Assembly: GCA_014872815.1 (NCBI GenBank)
Contig: WKFK01000014.1
Span: 496,001-560,000 of the forward strand
Source of the DNA: Paracoccaceae bacterium
GTDB lineage: Bacteria > Pseudomonadota > Alphaproteobacteria > Rhodobacterales > Rhodobacteraceae
DNA: 64,000 nucleotides
Direction of reading: 5' to 3'
Shown piece after piece: positions 1 through 8,586 of the stretch. How positions within the stretch are numbered: position 1 is the stretch's first letter; each line of letters begins with the position of its first letter. The notes beneath the pieces are model-generated. The model was not told the origin of the DNA and did no database searches. It saw only the letters and a program-made list of their open reading frames with translations. The position numbers and the translations under genes were made by a program.

Positions 1-1299
1 GAGTTTCCGACGCAGCCAACCAGAGAACCAATCCATGATAATCACCATCAAAATGATGAGCACGATATAGTAGGTCACCTCTTCCCAGTCTTTTTGGGTG
101 ATCATCGCCTGCGTCAGCATTAGGCCAATACCACCACCTGTGATTGCGCCAATAATGGTCGCGCTCCGGGTGTTGGATTCCAAGTAGTACAAGATTTGGC
201 TGAGCAAGATCGGAGTGATTTGAGGGATCACCCCAAAGCGATATCTCTGCACCGGCTTGGCGCCAGTGGATTGGATACCCTCAATCTGTTTTTTATCCAC
301 GTTCTCAAGCACTTCTGAGAACATCTTACCAAAGCTGCCTGTGTCCGTGATCAGAATGGCCAAGGCGCCAGTTAGCGGCCCAGGTCCAAAGGCGCGCGCC
401 AGAACGATGGTCCAGATCAGCGCGTCTACGCCTCGGAAAAAGTCAAAGAACCGGCGCGTGACTTGACGCACGACCAAGAAAGGAGAGAAATTCTTGGCTG
501 CCAGAAAGGCCAATGGCAGAGCGACAATCGCAGCGCCCATGGTGCCGAGAAACGCCATCAGGATGGTTTCAAAGATCGCCCAAGCCACTTCTTGGTGACG
601 CCACATCTTATTGGTCCAGAAATCCTGCCAGATCTGCGCATGCTCGCCGCCCAATGCGCGGGCCATCACTTCGCTGACGCTCATGCCAGAATACGGGCTG
701 TCGAGAGTGAAGAAAAACAGCTCCCACCCCGTGAAGTATCGAAACACTTCCGTGCGGTTGCGCGTGATCGTCAAACGCCCGGCTTCTGTGGTGATCGCCA
801 TTCGGTTCTTGGAGGCGTTTATCCACTCTGGAGTCTCCTCAGTCGGCAAAACCGCCTGTACGCCCTTGGCGCGGCTTGGTTGCGCCGTGATCAAGCCATA
901 TCCTGGAATGTCATAGCTGACGAGATTGTCCGCTCCAAAAGTCACCACATGACCATCACCAAGATCGATCACTGTCTCGGTTTCGCCCAAAGTCACCCAC
1001 TCTGGTGCAGTCCCGTCTGGATAAGTGCCTTTGCGTTCACCCTCAATCGCGGCGCTGATCTCACCCGTTCGATTGTCCCGCGCAATGTGCGTTTTGTAGC
1101 TGTAGCTGTCCGCAACCAGCGCGCGGGCGTTATCGACCTCAAAGCGCTGGCTCAGCCCCGGGATATCAAAGGCAAAGAAAATATAGGTCAGATAAGCGAT
1201 GACAATTGCGGGCAAGCCAAAGCTCATCAGCTTTTTACGACCAAACAGACGGTCAGCATCGACTTTCAACAGATCGGTTTCACTGGCTGTGATTGTCAT
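1..1299 (-). CDS. phnE: Phosphonate ABC transporter permease, second PhnE (partial, C-terminus off window)
   Basis: Inner-membrane permease of the phosphonate (Phn) importer. The reading frame is open from the ATG at 1299 down to base 1 with no stop, so the C-terminal end lies beyond the window. One N-terminal membrane segment (about residues 35-50) is followed by roughly 170 hydrophilic residues predicted outside the membrane, then the permease core. That core carries the EAA-type loop (ends VIPQITP) that contacts the PhnC ATPase. The start overlaps the stop of the first phnE (ATGA, 1296-1299), indicating translational coupling. The large insert after the first helix makes this copy much longer than its neighbour; my recollection is that second PhnE copies in this lineage are often long. 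Product confident, substrate range (phosphonate, phosphite or phosphate esters) inferred from the family. Confidence 0.9.
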   Translation of the reverse strand, partial: MTITASETDLLKVDADRLFGRKKLMSFGLPAIVIAYLTYIFFAFDIPGLSQRFEVDNARALVADSYSYKTHIARDNRTGEISAAIEGERKGTYPDGTAPEWVTLGETETVIDLGDGHVVTFGADNLVSYDIPGYGLITAQPSRAKGVQAVLPTEETPEWINASKNRMAITTEAGRLTITRNRTEVFRYFTGWELFFFTLDSPYSGMSVSEVMARALGGEHAQIWQDFWTNKMWRHQEVAWAIFETILMAFLGTMGAAIVALPLAFLAAKNFSPFLVVRQVTRRFFDFFRGVDALIWTIVLARAFGPGPLTGALAILITDTGSFGKMFSEVLENVDKKQIEGIQSTGAKPVQRYRFGVIPQITPILLSQILYYLESNTRSATIIGAITGGGIGLMLTQAMITQKDWEEVTYYIVLIILMVIIMDWFSGWLRRKL

Positions 1300-2168
1300 G
1301 TCGTCACCTTCTGATTTTTGCCATGTGTCAGGCGCTCTCGCACCACGGAGGACAGTTGATCAACCGCAACAATCGTCAGGAACAACAGCAAGAAGATCGC
1401 CATGGCATCGTCGTATTGACCTTTGCCCCAGCTCATGGCGTTGCGGAGTTCGTAACCGATACCCCCTGCCCCAACAAAACCCAGGATCGCAGAGGCACGA
1501 ATGTTGATCTCAAAGCGCAGCAACGCATAGCTGAAATAGTTTGGCGCCACCTGCGGGATTACGCCCAGCCACATGCGTTGGGCCCAGCTGGCGCCGACGG
1601 ATTGCAAGCCCTCGACGGGTTTGAGCGAGGCGTTTTCATTCACCTCAGAGAACAGCTTTCCCAATGCCCCAGCGGTGTGAAACGCGATGGCGATCATAGC
1701 GGGCACGGGCCCGCCACCCATCACGAAAATCAGAACCAAGGCGATTACAATTTCGGGCATGGCGCGCATGGTATCCATCACGCGACGAAAGACCGGGATC
1801 AAACGGGGCCACTTTGCCATTCCGCGCGTGGACAGGAGCGAAAGCAGCATTCCCAACATCGCTCCCAAGAGCGTCGAGGCGGCAGCAATATTGATGGTTT
1901 CGATCAGCGACGGCAAATACTTAAGGAGGTTGGCCGGCAGCTCACCGATCTTCTCGATGGCCTCGCTGAGAACCTCTTTGGGGAAATCAAAGAACCGGTG
2001 CAGTCCGTCCCAGAACCCACCTGCATTGCGGTCATCCGCAATCATAAATCCTGTTACCATCAACGCGATGAACACTACGAGAATGATGCCATCCATCATC
2101 CGTTTGCGTCGCACCTGCGCCATATAGTCGGCGCGGATGTCCAAAACGCCTGAAGCCTGATCTGTCAT
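1296..2168 (-). CDS. phnE: Phosphonate ABC transporter permease, first PhnE
   Basis: Inner-membrane permease of the phosphonate importer, about 290 residues, the usual PhnE length. It has an N-terminal helix near residues 25-45, then the multi-helix permease domain with the EAA loop (GLQSVGASWAQRM, then VIPQVAPNY) that docks on PhnC. I place the start at 2168 (MTDQASGV) rather than at an in-frame ATG at 2186, because AAAGGGCGG sits just upstream of 2168 and the longer form would begin close to the terminator stem at 2189-2220. It overlaps the next phnE by four bases. Two PhnE copies in tandem are common in this family and probably form a heterodimeric channel. Confidence 0.92.
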   Translation of the reverse strand: MTDQASGVLDIRADYMAQVRRKRMMDGIILVVFIALMVTGFMIADDRNAGGFWDGLHRFFDFPKEVLSEAIEKIGELPANLLKYLPSLIETINIAAASTLLGAMLGMLLSLLSTRGMAKWPRLIPVFRRVMDTMRAMPEIVIALVLIFVMGGGPVPAMIAIAFHTAGALGKLFSEVNENASLKPVEGLQSVGASWAQRMWLGVIPQVAPNYFSYALLRFEINIRASAILGFVGAGGIGYELRNAMSWGKGQYDDAMAIFLLLFLTIVAVDQLSSVVRERLTHGKNQKVTT

Positions 2169-2184
2169 GACCGCCCTTTCATTC

Positions 2185-2220
2185 AAAAAACAGGCCCCGC
2201 AAAAATGCGCGGGGCCTGTT
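2185..2220 (-). terminator. Intercistronic rho-independent terminator between phnD and phnE
   Basis: A perfect 12-bp stem (AACAGGCCCCGC at 2189-2200 with its complement at 2209-2220, 8-nt loop) is followed on the minus strand by a run of Ts (2185-2190). It sits after the phnD stop and before the phnE start. It would let phnC-phnD be transcribed in excess of the permeases, which suits a binding-protein-dependent importer. Confidence 0.85.
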
Positions 2221-2239
2221 TAGTCCGTTCTCGCGTCGC

Positions 2240-3142
2240 TTAGTTGGACTTCAACTTGCGGGCTTCGATGATCACTTCATAGGCTTCGTGGCCGATTGGC
2301 ATAACACCTTTCGCCTCGCCAGAAAGAACGCCATATGCGCAATCCGGGTCGATTGAAGGCATGGACGCCATCATCGCGGTGAATTTGACTTTGACGTCTT
2401 CAGGCAGCGCCTTACGCAGCACAATTGGGCCTTCTGGGATCGGCTTGGACTGCCAGATTTTGACCAGTTCGTTCATGTCCACGAGACCAGCGTCAACAGC
2501 ACGACGCAATGCGCCGGAATTGTAGCCATCTTCCCATTCGCCCAGACCGTCTGCCCAGGTAACGCCGCCGTCAAAGTCGCCGTTGTTAACGCCCACGATG
2601 GTCTGTTCATGACCACCGGAGAACTTCACTTCGCCAAAGTAGTCGCCAGAGGTCATGGACGCGCCGGTGGCTTCTGGAATTTCGATGGACGGGATCAGGA
2701 AGCCTGAGGTGGAGTTAGGATCACCAAAGCCGAAGGTTTTGCCCTTCATGTCTTCCAGGGAGGTGATTCCGCTGTCCTTACGGGCAAAACCGATAGAGTA
2801 GTAGCCGTAGCCGCCGTCCACGTTCACTTTCACCAGGATCGGCTCAACCGCCTCTGGATCGGACAGGTAGGTTTTCGCGTAGCCAGACGCACCTAACCAA
2901 GCCATATCGATGGTGCCGCCAAGCAGGCCCTGGATCACGCCATTGTAATCAGCAGGAGCAAAGAGCTTGGTTGGGACACCCAGTACTTCTTCGGTTTTGG
3001 CGCGCAGGCACTCGTTGTTGTTCAAACGGTCTTGCGCATTTTCGCCGCCCAATAGGCCGATACGGAATTCTGTGATTTCCTCCGCCATAACCGGTGCGGT
3101 CAGTGCGGTGGTTGCCAGTGCGGCAGCAAGCAAGTATTTCAT
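2240..3142 (-). CDS. phnD: Phosphonate ABC transporter periplasmic binding protein PhnD
   Basis: Periplasmic receptor that captures phosphonates and delivers them to the PhnE permeases. The start at 3142 is chosen because it gives a clean signal peptide (MKYLLAAALATTALTAPVMA, cleavage near residue 20) behind an AGAAGAAAAG ribosome site; an in-frame upstream ATG at 3193 would bury the signal. The mature part carries the PhnD features FRIGLLGGENAQDR, DMAWLGASGYA and an FGDPNSTSGFLIPS ligand loop, typical of phosphate/phosphonate receptors. Length is about 300 residues, normal for the family. It lies 59 bases after phnC and is separated from phnE by a strong terminator. The exact ligand cannot be read from sequence. 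Confidence 0.93.
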   Translation of the reverse strand: MKYLLAAALATTALTAPVMAEEITEFRIGLLGGENAQDRLNNNECLRAKTEEVLGVPTKLFAPADYNGVIQGLLGGTIDMAWLGASGYAKTYLSDPEAVEPILVKVNVDGGYGYYSIGFARKDSGITSLEDMKGKTFGFGDPNSTSGFLIPSIEIPEATGASMTSGDYFGEVKFSGGHEQTIVGVNNGDFDGGVTWADGLGEWEDGYNSGALRRAVDAGLVDMNELVKIWQSKPIPEGPIVLRKALPEDVKVKFTAMMASMPSIDPDCAYGVLSGEAKGVMPIGHEAYEVIIEARKLKSN

Positions 3143-3201
3143 CTTTTCTTCTCCAGTTGGTAAATCCCCACGCAGTTCGCTTGAGCGGGGCATGATGAAA
3201 G

Positions 3202-4020
3202 TCAGGCAAGTTCGAGAGCGGCGCGCTCTTTGGCGGTGCGGTCCAAGGTCTCGATCTCAGTCGAGGTGGCCGCTTCGCTGAAGGAGGCATCAGCGCCGTA
3301 AATGTCGCGGGCAACGCCGGTGGTCAGTTGCGAAGGTGTACCGTCAAACACGATACGACCGTCGCGCATACCAATCACCCGGTCGCAATACCGACGCGCA
3401 GTGTCCAGCGTGTGCAGGTTGGCGATGACCATGCGGCCATCTTCCTCGTGAATTTGACGCAAGGACTGCATCACCACCTGTGCGTTCATCGGATCAAGCG
3501 AGGCAATAGGCTCATCCGCTAGGATGATTTTCGGATCCTGCATCAAGGCGCGCGCAATGGCGACGCGCTGCTGCTGTCCACCTGAGAGCGCTTCGGCCCG
3601 CTTGGCCGCGTGCTCAGCAATGCCAAGGCGGTCGAGAATATCGATAGCGCGATGGATATCTTCGTTTGGAAACAGGTTGAACATCGTCGCCAACGTGCTG
3701 CGGCGGTTGAGTGTGCCATGCAGCACATTGCTCACCACATCCATGCGGGGCACCAGATTGAACTGCTGAAAGATCATCGCGCATTCGCTTTGCCAATGGC
3801 GCTTTTCGCTGCCTTTGAGAGCGGTGATGTCACGGCCATCAAACAGAATTTGCCCAGAGGTTGCCTCTGTCAGGCAGTTCAGCATGCGCAGCAAAGTAGA
3901 TTTGCCCGCCCCTGAGCGGCCAATGATCCCAATCATCGCCGGCCGATCGACAATAACGTCCGCGCTATCAACGGCAACATTCGGCCCAAAGGCTTTGGTC
4001 AATTTCTGAAGCTTCAGCAC
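3202..4020 (-). CDS. phnC: Phosphonate ABC transporter ATP-binding protein PhnC
   Basis: Cytoplasmic ATPase that powers phosphonate import. It has Walker [10 protein letters not shown] (about residue 34), the Q-loop [12 protein letters not shown], the signature [15 protein letters not shown], Walker [14 protein letters not shown] and the switch histidine in NLHTLD. At 272 residues it matches PhnC. It is the first gene of the phnC-phnD-phnE-phnE run. Its upstream region is short: the island boundary repeat lies about 172 bases upstream (4192-4216), so its promoter probably sits in 4021-4190. No convincing PhoB box could be made out by eye. Confidence 0.93.
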   Translation of the reverse strand: MLKLQKLTKAFGPNVAVDSADVIVDRPAMIGIIGRSGAGKSTLLRMLNCLTEATSGQILFDGRDITALKGSEKRHWQSECAMIFQQFNLVPRMDVVSNVLHGTLNRRSTLATMFNLFPNEDIHRAIDILDRLGIAEHAAKRAEALSGGQQQRVAIARALMQDPKIILADEPIASLDPMNAQVVMQSLRQIHEEDGRMVIANLHTLDTARRYCDRVIGMRDGRIVFDGTPSQLTTGVARDIYGADASFSEAATSTEIETLDRTAKERAALELA

Positions 4021-4191
4021 AACTCATCCCCGCGTTATCTTCGCTAGGGACGCACTAAAGAGCCTGATCAAAGGAAACGTGTCAGTTCTTTAAAGCTTTT
4101 GTGAATGCATGGGAGAAACCAAATCCCGCCAGATTGCGTGATTGAGCGCTGGCGGCTTAACGCCCTCCAACGAACGCGCGAAAGTAAGTCT

Positions 4192-4216
4192 ATGCGGAGA
4201 TGTGGTGCCCAAGGAG
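4192..4216 (+). repeat. Distal attachment-site-like copy of the tRNA-Leu 3' end
   Basis: Identical over 25 bases to 21282-21306. Fourteen of these bases correspond to the CCA end, discriminator, acceptor strand and first T-stem bases of tRNA-Leu(CAA), but no tRNA body follows here, so it is a detached fragment. It lies 172 bases upstream of phnC. Confidence 0.85.
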
Positions 4217-4931
4217 GGAACCTGTTTCTTATTGCAACTTGTTGCAAATCGCACTTCTGACCTTTTTCTGTTGCGGATTGCAACAGGCATGCTCCGCAAA
4301 CTGCAGCAGACCATTGCAACATAATGCACTGTGAGTGTGGGGTAGAATTTGGGGCGGAATTTGTCGTTTTGACGGGTGGCTATGTTTTGGTGCCGCTGCA
4401 ACTTTTTCGGATCTCAACCAACTTACTATTGAAGCGCTTATTTTGGAGTTTGGTACTACTCGGACATCAATTTTCTGATGAATCGAGCAAGCCGACGCAA
4501 AATTCGAGGTCACACAGTTAATTGTTGCAAACATTGAAATTCATGAATTTGTCGCTGTTCGAACCCATTTCGATGGAATTTCATAAAAGTTCCCTGATGG
4601 AAATGCCTAGGCTCCCACGTAACAACAAAGCCGGAAGAAAGGTAAACTGCCAACCCAAAAGTGACAGGCTTGAAGGTGCAAGCGGTATTTCTCCGCCGAA
4701 TTGCAAAGCCTTAGTCATATGATACAATAATACTGCCAGGAGTACTGCAAACGGCCCAAAGCGGTTACTGGTGCCGACCGAAGCGAAGGTCAGCTGTCGG
4801 ATACGCGAGGTCGGAAGTTTCAAGACAATTACAGATGAACTTTGAGCCTGTAGGTCTACTTCGTGCAGAACCGCATCAAAGTTTTTCACTGGCTGGAAGC
4901 ACAGAAATAACAGCGACGACGTGAACGCCGC
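4217..4931. other. Gene-free left end of the island with clustered TTGCAA sites
   Basis: No open frame here has a credible ribosome site, codon pattern or family resemblance; the short overlapping frames on both strands look like chance. TTGCAA occurs five times (4232, 4242, 4278, 4314, 4525), three of them as ATTGCAAC at 4231, 4277 and 4313. The sequence is more AT-rich than the genes on either side. It may be decayed integration or phage DNA. Confidence 0.5.
4335..4355 (+). repeat. Left-end copy of a diverged 21-bp G-rich motif
   Basis: The motif has the form GTKTGGGGTARAATKTGGGG followed by C. It matches 21216-21236 at 18 of 21 positions in the same orientation. It lies 118 bases inside the left attachment-like repeat. 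Possibly a recombinase arm site or a relic of a gene end; function unknown. Confidence 0.55.
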
Positions 4932-5585
4932 CTAAAACGCATCAAGAGAGTGCTCTAACCCCTTTTTTATGTGCTGTCTAAGCATGCGATTTGCGCTTTT
5001 GCTGTCTCGAGCGATGGCGGCATCGAAGATCGCTTTGTGTTCATCCACCGCTTCTTGCCCGCGGTAAGTCAGAACGAGCATCTGGTACCTGAGGTACTTG
5101 TCAAAAACGATCTCATGGATGGCCATAAGATTTTCGGAGTTACATGCGCTAATCAGGGCTTTGTGAAACTCGAAATCATACCGCTTCCAGTCTTCTTTTC
5201 CTGTCTCGTCCCCTCCGAGAAGCTTTTTCTCCATCAAATGTAATTTGTGGTGCGCAGCCACCAGGTTGCCTTCCCATTCGGTGTCGCCGTTTTCGACAGA
5301 GAGCTCAAGAGCGTGACACTCGATAAGCGCGCGCAGGTCTGCGATTTCCTTTAAGTCTTCCTTGGAGACCGGTTTAACAAGGAAGCCTCTTTGTTCTGGA
5401 GCCTCCACGAACCCATCGCTCGCCAACCGATTGAGCGTTTCCCGCAATGTGGACAGAGACGCTTCATATCGTTTTCTAAGCGTTTCCAACTTCAGTTTGG
5501 AACCCGGTTCAAGCTCGCCAAAAATGATGTCTCGCTTGATTTGTTGGTAGGTGCTGGCACCAATCGTGGAAGGCTGCTTTGCCAT
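4932..5585 (-). CDS. GntR-family transcriptional regulator with FCD ligand domain
   Basis: A probable repressor of the island's catabolic genes. Residues 1-75 form a winged helix-turn-helix (recognition region SLSTLRETLNRLASDGFVE, wing EQRGFLVKPVS). Residues 85-215 form an all-helical FCD effector domain with acidic and histidine residues usual for a metal or ligand pocket (RYDFEFHKALISACNS, DEHKAIFDAAIARD). Length 217 is normal for the FadR/VanR group. It is transcribed away from the oxidoreductase gene at 5781. The shared spacer contains a perfect palindrome (5674-5686) that recurs before two other units of the cluster, so the protein probably regulates itself and the whole set. The inducer is unknown. 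Confidence 0.88.
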   Translation of the reverse strand: MAKQPSTIGASTYQQIKRDIIFGELEPGSKLKLETLRKRYEASLSTLRETLNRLASDGFVEAPEQRGFLVKPVSKEDLKEIADLRALIECHALELSVENGDTEWEGNLVAAHHKLHLMEKKLLGGDETGKEDWKRYDFEFHKALISACNSENLMAIHEIVFDKYLRYQMLVLTYRGQEAVDEHKAIFDAAIARDSKSANRMLRQHIKKGLEHSLDAF

Positions 5586-5673
5586 GTGTTCTGCTCAATA
5601 TCCGAAACTTCATCCAACACGTAACACTCAAGCGTCATGTCGACAATCACGCTTTGCGCCAGACAAAAAACAA

Positions 5674-5686
5674 AATATCAGATATT
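5674..5686. promoter_or_regulatory. Predicted GntR operator, copy 1
   Basis: AATATC-A-GATATT, a perfect odd palindrome in the divergent spacer, 88 bases from the regulator start and about 95 from the oxidoreductase start. Two longer versions occur at 6862 and 16566. Binding by the neighbouring GntR protein is inferred from position and recurrence. Confidence 0.7.
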
Positions 5687-5780
5687 ATTGAAAATCGCAA
5701 GAATCGCGCATACGATCGCAACATCAAGTGAGTCGCGCCCCATTGCGGCCGAACATGTTTGGAAGCAGAAGGGACTTTAG

Positions 5781-6872
5781 GTGTCAGATCCGTTTAGAAT
5801 TGCCATTGTTGGCGTGGGCTTGGTTGGCCGTAGACATGTCGACGCGATCCGATCTCTGCAAAACGTTTCCTTGACGGCAGTGGTAGACCAAACCCCTGAG
5901 GGGGAGGCATATGCGGCCCAAATAGGCGTCCCATACTTCTCCGATCTCAGTCAGATGCTGCAAACGGTCACTCCTGACGGTGTCATTCTTGCCACCCCAA
6001 CACCGCTTCATATTGAGCAGGGTCTTGCTTGCGTTGCTTATGGCTGCCCTGTGCTTGTGGAAAAGCCCATTGCAGTCGATGCAGACTCCGCCCTAAAACT
6101 TGTTCAAGCTGCAGATGTTTCAGATGTACCTTTGCTTGTTGGACATCATCGCCGTCACAACCCGCTCATTAAGGCTGCCAAAGAAGCCATTGATGCCAAC
6201 AAAATTGGAAACGTCCGCGGCATTCAGGGATCCTGCTGGTTTTACAAACCTGACGGATACTTCGATGTGGCTCCCTGGCGGAAGCAAAAGGGAGCGGGTC
6301 CAATTTCCGTCAACCTGGTACACGACATTGATCTTATGCGCTATTTGGCAGGCGAGATTGTTCAAGTGCACGCCTATGCCCAACCGTCAGTGCGCGGCTT
6401 TGAAAACGAAGACGTGGCTGCCGCGATCATGACTTTTCAAAATGGCGCAATCGCCACAATTAGTGTGTCGGACAGTATTGTCTCTCCTTGGAGTTGGGAG
6501 CTCACGTCCAGCGAATATCCGATTTACCCGTCAACGCAAGAAAGCAGCTATCTCATTGGTGGCTCACATGGATCGATCTCCATACCAGATCTCCGGCTTT
6601 GGACTCACGAAGGGGGGCAAAGAGACTGGTGGACGCCAATTTCTGCCACGTCTTTGAAGACGGGCGCATCGGACCCTTTGGTCAACCAGATCGCCCATTT
6701 CGTGAAAGTGGCCAGGAAAGAAACATCCCCATTGGTGTCTGGATGGGAAGGATTGAGAACCCTTCGGGTCGTTGAAGCTATTCAAAAATCCTGCACGCTT
6801 GGAACATCAATAACCATACCAGACACGGCTACCAAGCAATCCGAAACAGTGCTTCATGTCGAAAATATCTGA
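5781..6872 (+). CDS. Gfo/Idh/MocA-family NAD(P)-dependent oxidoreductase A
   Basis: A sugar, inositol or cyclitol dehydrogenase-like enzyme of 363 residues. An N-terminal Rossmann fold (VGVGLVGRRH near residue 11) is followed by the family EKP motif (VLVEKPIAVD) whose lysine is catalytic, and by VHDIDLMRY holding the usual catalytic histidine/aspartate. The C-terminal half is the substrate-binding sheet. The start is GTG at 5781 behind AGAAGGGA. It is the first plus-strand gene after the divergent regulator, with an operator 95 bases upstream. A second operator overlaps its stop codon and probably serves the transporter behind it. It differs clearly from the two other family members at 13452 and 15290. 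Substrate unknown. Confidence 0.9.
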   Translation: MSDPFRIAIVGVGLVGRRHVDAIRSLQNVSLTAVVDQTPEGEAYAAQIGVPYFSDLSQMLQTVTPDGVILATPTPLHIEQGLACVAYGCPVLVEKPIAVDADSALKLVQAADVSDVPLLVGHHRRHNPLIKAAKEAIDANKIGNVRGIQGSCWFYKPDGYFDVAPWRKQKGAGPISVNLVHDIDLMRYLAGEIVQVHAYAQPSVRGFENEDVAAAIMTFQNGAIATISVSDSIVSPWSWELTSSEYPIYPSTQESSYLIGGSHGSISIPDLRLWTHEGGQRDWWTPISATSLKTGASDPLVNQIAHFVKVARKETSPLVSGWEGLRTLRVVEAIQKSCTLGTSITIPDTATKQSETVLHVENI

Positions 6873-6878
6873 TATTTT
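6862..6878. promoter_or_regulatory. Predicted GntR operator, copy 2
   Basis: AAAATATCTGATATTTT is a perfect 17-bp palindrome overlapping the stop codon of the upstream oxidoreductase and lying 82 bases before dctP. AT-rich promoter-like sequence follows, including two TTGCAAAAA words. It probably controls the TRAP transporter and the genes behind it. Confidence 0.78.
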
Positions 6879-6960
6879 GCAAAAAATATTGCAAAAATAA
6901 TAAAATCAGCCAATGATAAACATCGAAGATTGAGTATCAGTCTAAGGGAGGAAATAGACG

Positions 6961-7968
6961 ATGACCAAATTTACACGCAGAACCGCGCTCTCGGTGCTCA
7001 TGGCCACCGGCGTCGCCTTTGGCGCCGCGGGCAGCGCCTTTGCAGAAGACAAGGTGAAGCTTCGCCTGGCAACATCAGGCTCAGAAACCGATCAGCGCTC
7101 TGTGGCCATGGCCGAAGTCTTTGCGCCGATGGTTGCCGATTTTGCCGACTATGAGCCAAGCTACAACGGCACGATCTTTGCTCAGGGCACTGAACTAGAC
7201 GCCATCAGCCGCGGCAACTTGGAAATGTCCATCGCGTCTGCGCAGGAGCTGGCACAGTTCTTCCCTGAGTTCTCAATCTTTGCGACAGGGTATGTACATC
7301 AAGATGCCGCGCACCAAGTAGCCGTGTTTAACGACCCTCTGATGGACCCGTTCAAAAAGACGGCGGAAGAAGAGCTGGGTGTCAAACTGCTATCGGTCAT
7401 GTACCTTGGGCGTCGCCAAGTAAACCTGCGCCAAACCAAAGATGAATTGACGGTGACGACACCGGCGGATTTGGCTGGCGTGAACCTGCGCATGCCGGGC
7501 ACCGATGCGTGGCAATTCCTTGGCAAAACCCTTGGTGCCGCGCCAACGCCCATGGCGTTCTCCGAAGTCTATACAGCACTTTCAACCGGTGCAGTGGATG
7601 GTCAGGACAACCCACTGCCCACCGTGGTTGACGCGAAATTTTACGAAGTGACCAATCAAATCGTCCTGACGTCGCACCTTGTTGATCTGAACTACATCGC
7701 AATGTCCAAAGCTGTTTGGGACGGGTTGACCCCGGATCAACAGGCGACGGTTCAAAAAGCGGCGGATGCCGCAGCGGAGTCTGGTCGTCAAAAACAACTT
7801 GAGAAAGAAGCAAACCTTGTCAGCTTCTTAAAGGAACAAGGTATGGAGATCTACGAACCCGATCTCGCAGCTTTCCGCACTCAGGTTCAGTCCATGTATC
7901 TAGACAGCGAGTTTGCTGCCTCTTGGCCGGATGGTGTTTTGGATAAAATCAACGCTCTGGGCAACTAA
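6961..7968 (+). CDS. dctP: TRAP transporter substrate-binding protein DctP
   Basis: Periplasmic receptor of a tripartite ATP-independent transporter that imports an organic anion with sodium. It begins with an arginine-rich signal (MTKFTRRTALSVLMATGVAF, cleavage after AFA) behind a strong GGGAGGA site. The family core follows, including the carboxylate-binding region LRMPGTDAWQFLGKTLGAAPTPMAF, with the arginine that clamps an acid group, and EVYTALSTGAVDGQDNPLP. Length 335 is typical. It opens the dctP-dctQ-dctM set. Presence of a TRAP receptor says the imported compound probably carries a carboxylate or similar group; the exact ligand is unknown. Confidence 0.94.
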   Translation: MTKFTRRTALSVLMATGVAFGAAGSAFAEDKVKLRLATSGSETDQRSVAMAEVFAPMVADFADYEPSYNGTIFAQGTELDAISRGNLEMSIASAQELAQFFPEFSIFATGYVHQDAAHQVAVFNDPLMDPFKKTAEEELGVKLLSVMYLGRRQVNLRQTKDELTVTTPADLAGVNLRMPGTDAWQFLGKTLGAAPTPMAFSEVYTALSTGAVDGQDNPLPTVVDAKFYEVTNQIVLTSHLVDLNYIAMSKAVWDGLTPDQQATVQKAADAAAESGRQKQLEKEANLVSFLKEQGMEIYEPDLAAFRTQVQSMYLDSEFAASWPDGVLDKINALGN

Positions 7969-7995
7969 GCAAAACGTTACTGAGGGAGGACACTC

Positions 7996-8586
7996 ATGAG
8001 AAAGCTTATCAGGGGGTTCTCCCGTCTTACAGAAGCGATTGCCGGCGGCATGCTGGCGGCAATCTTCATCATTTTTCTCCTGCAAATCATCCTGCGCTAC
8101 TTCTTTACCCCTGCAGGCTGGACCCTTGAGCTGATTGGCATTCTCTGGGTTTGGGTGATCTTTTTCAGCTGCGCATTTGTCGTGCACGAGCGAGATCACG
8201 TCAAATTCGACATTATCTATCTTTCGGTTCCGACAAAAGTGCGCATGGTGTTTGCGATTATCGGATCCCTCGCGGTTGTCGCAGGCGTGCTCTACAGTTT
8301 CTTGCCGACTTGGGACTACATCGACTGGATGAAAATCCGCAAGACCTCGACAGTTCGCAACCCCTTTACTGGCAACAAAATCCCGCTGCGCGACGTGTTC
8401 TCAATCTACCTCGTCTTTATGGCAGTTGTCGCCGGCCGCTATGCATGGCTCGTGTTCGACATTGTTCGCAACGGACCTCCGAAAACCGAACTTGAGTTGG
8501 TCGTGGGGTTCAATGTTGTGGACGACCATCCACGGGTGGATGTCCCGCACGAAGATAACGACAAAGATCAGGAAACTACAAAATGA
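7996..8586 (+). CDS. dctQ: TRAP transporter small permease DctQ
   Basis: The four-helix small membrane subunit that joins receptor and large permease. The hydrophobic stretches are near residues 15-33, 48-66, 88-106 and 132-152. It carries the family WTLELIGILWVWVIF and ERDHVKFD features. The start has a strong GGGAGGA ribosome site. The hydrophilic C-terminal tail, rich in aspartate and lysine, is longer than in many DctQ proteins. It lies 27 bases after dctP and overlaps dctM by four bases (ATGA). Confidence 0.92.
   Translation: MRKLIRGFSRLTEAIAGGMLAAIFIIFLLQIILRYFFTPAGWTLELIGILWVWVIFFSCAFVVHERDHVKFDIIYLSVPTKVRMVFAIIGSLAVVAGVLYSFLPTWDYIDWMKIRKTSTVRNPFTGNKIPLRDVFSIYLVFMAVVAGRYAWLVFDIVRNGPPKTELELVVGFNVVDDHPRVDVPHEDNDKDQETTK

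Noticed and set aside
463-1314. A 283-residue plus-strand open frame at the window start
   Set aside because: Antisense to phnE, which is open across the same region and has permease motifs.
4068-4889. Several frames of 60-103 residues on both strands in the left island end
   Set aside because: They overlap one another, lack ribosome sites and resemble no family. I treat the region as decayed DNA rather than genes.
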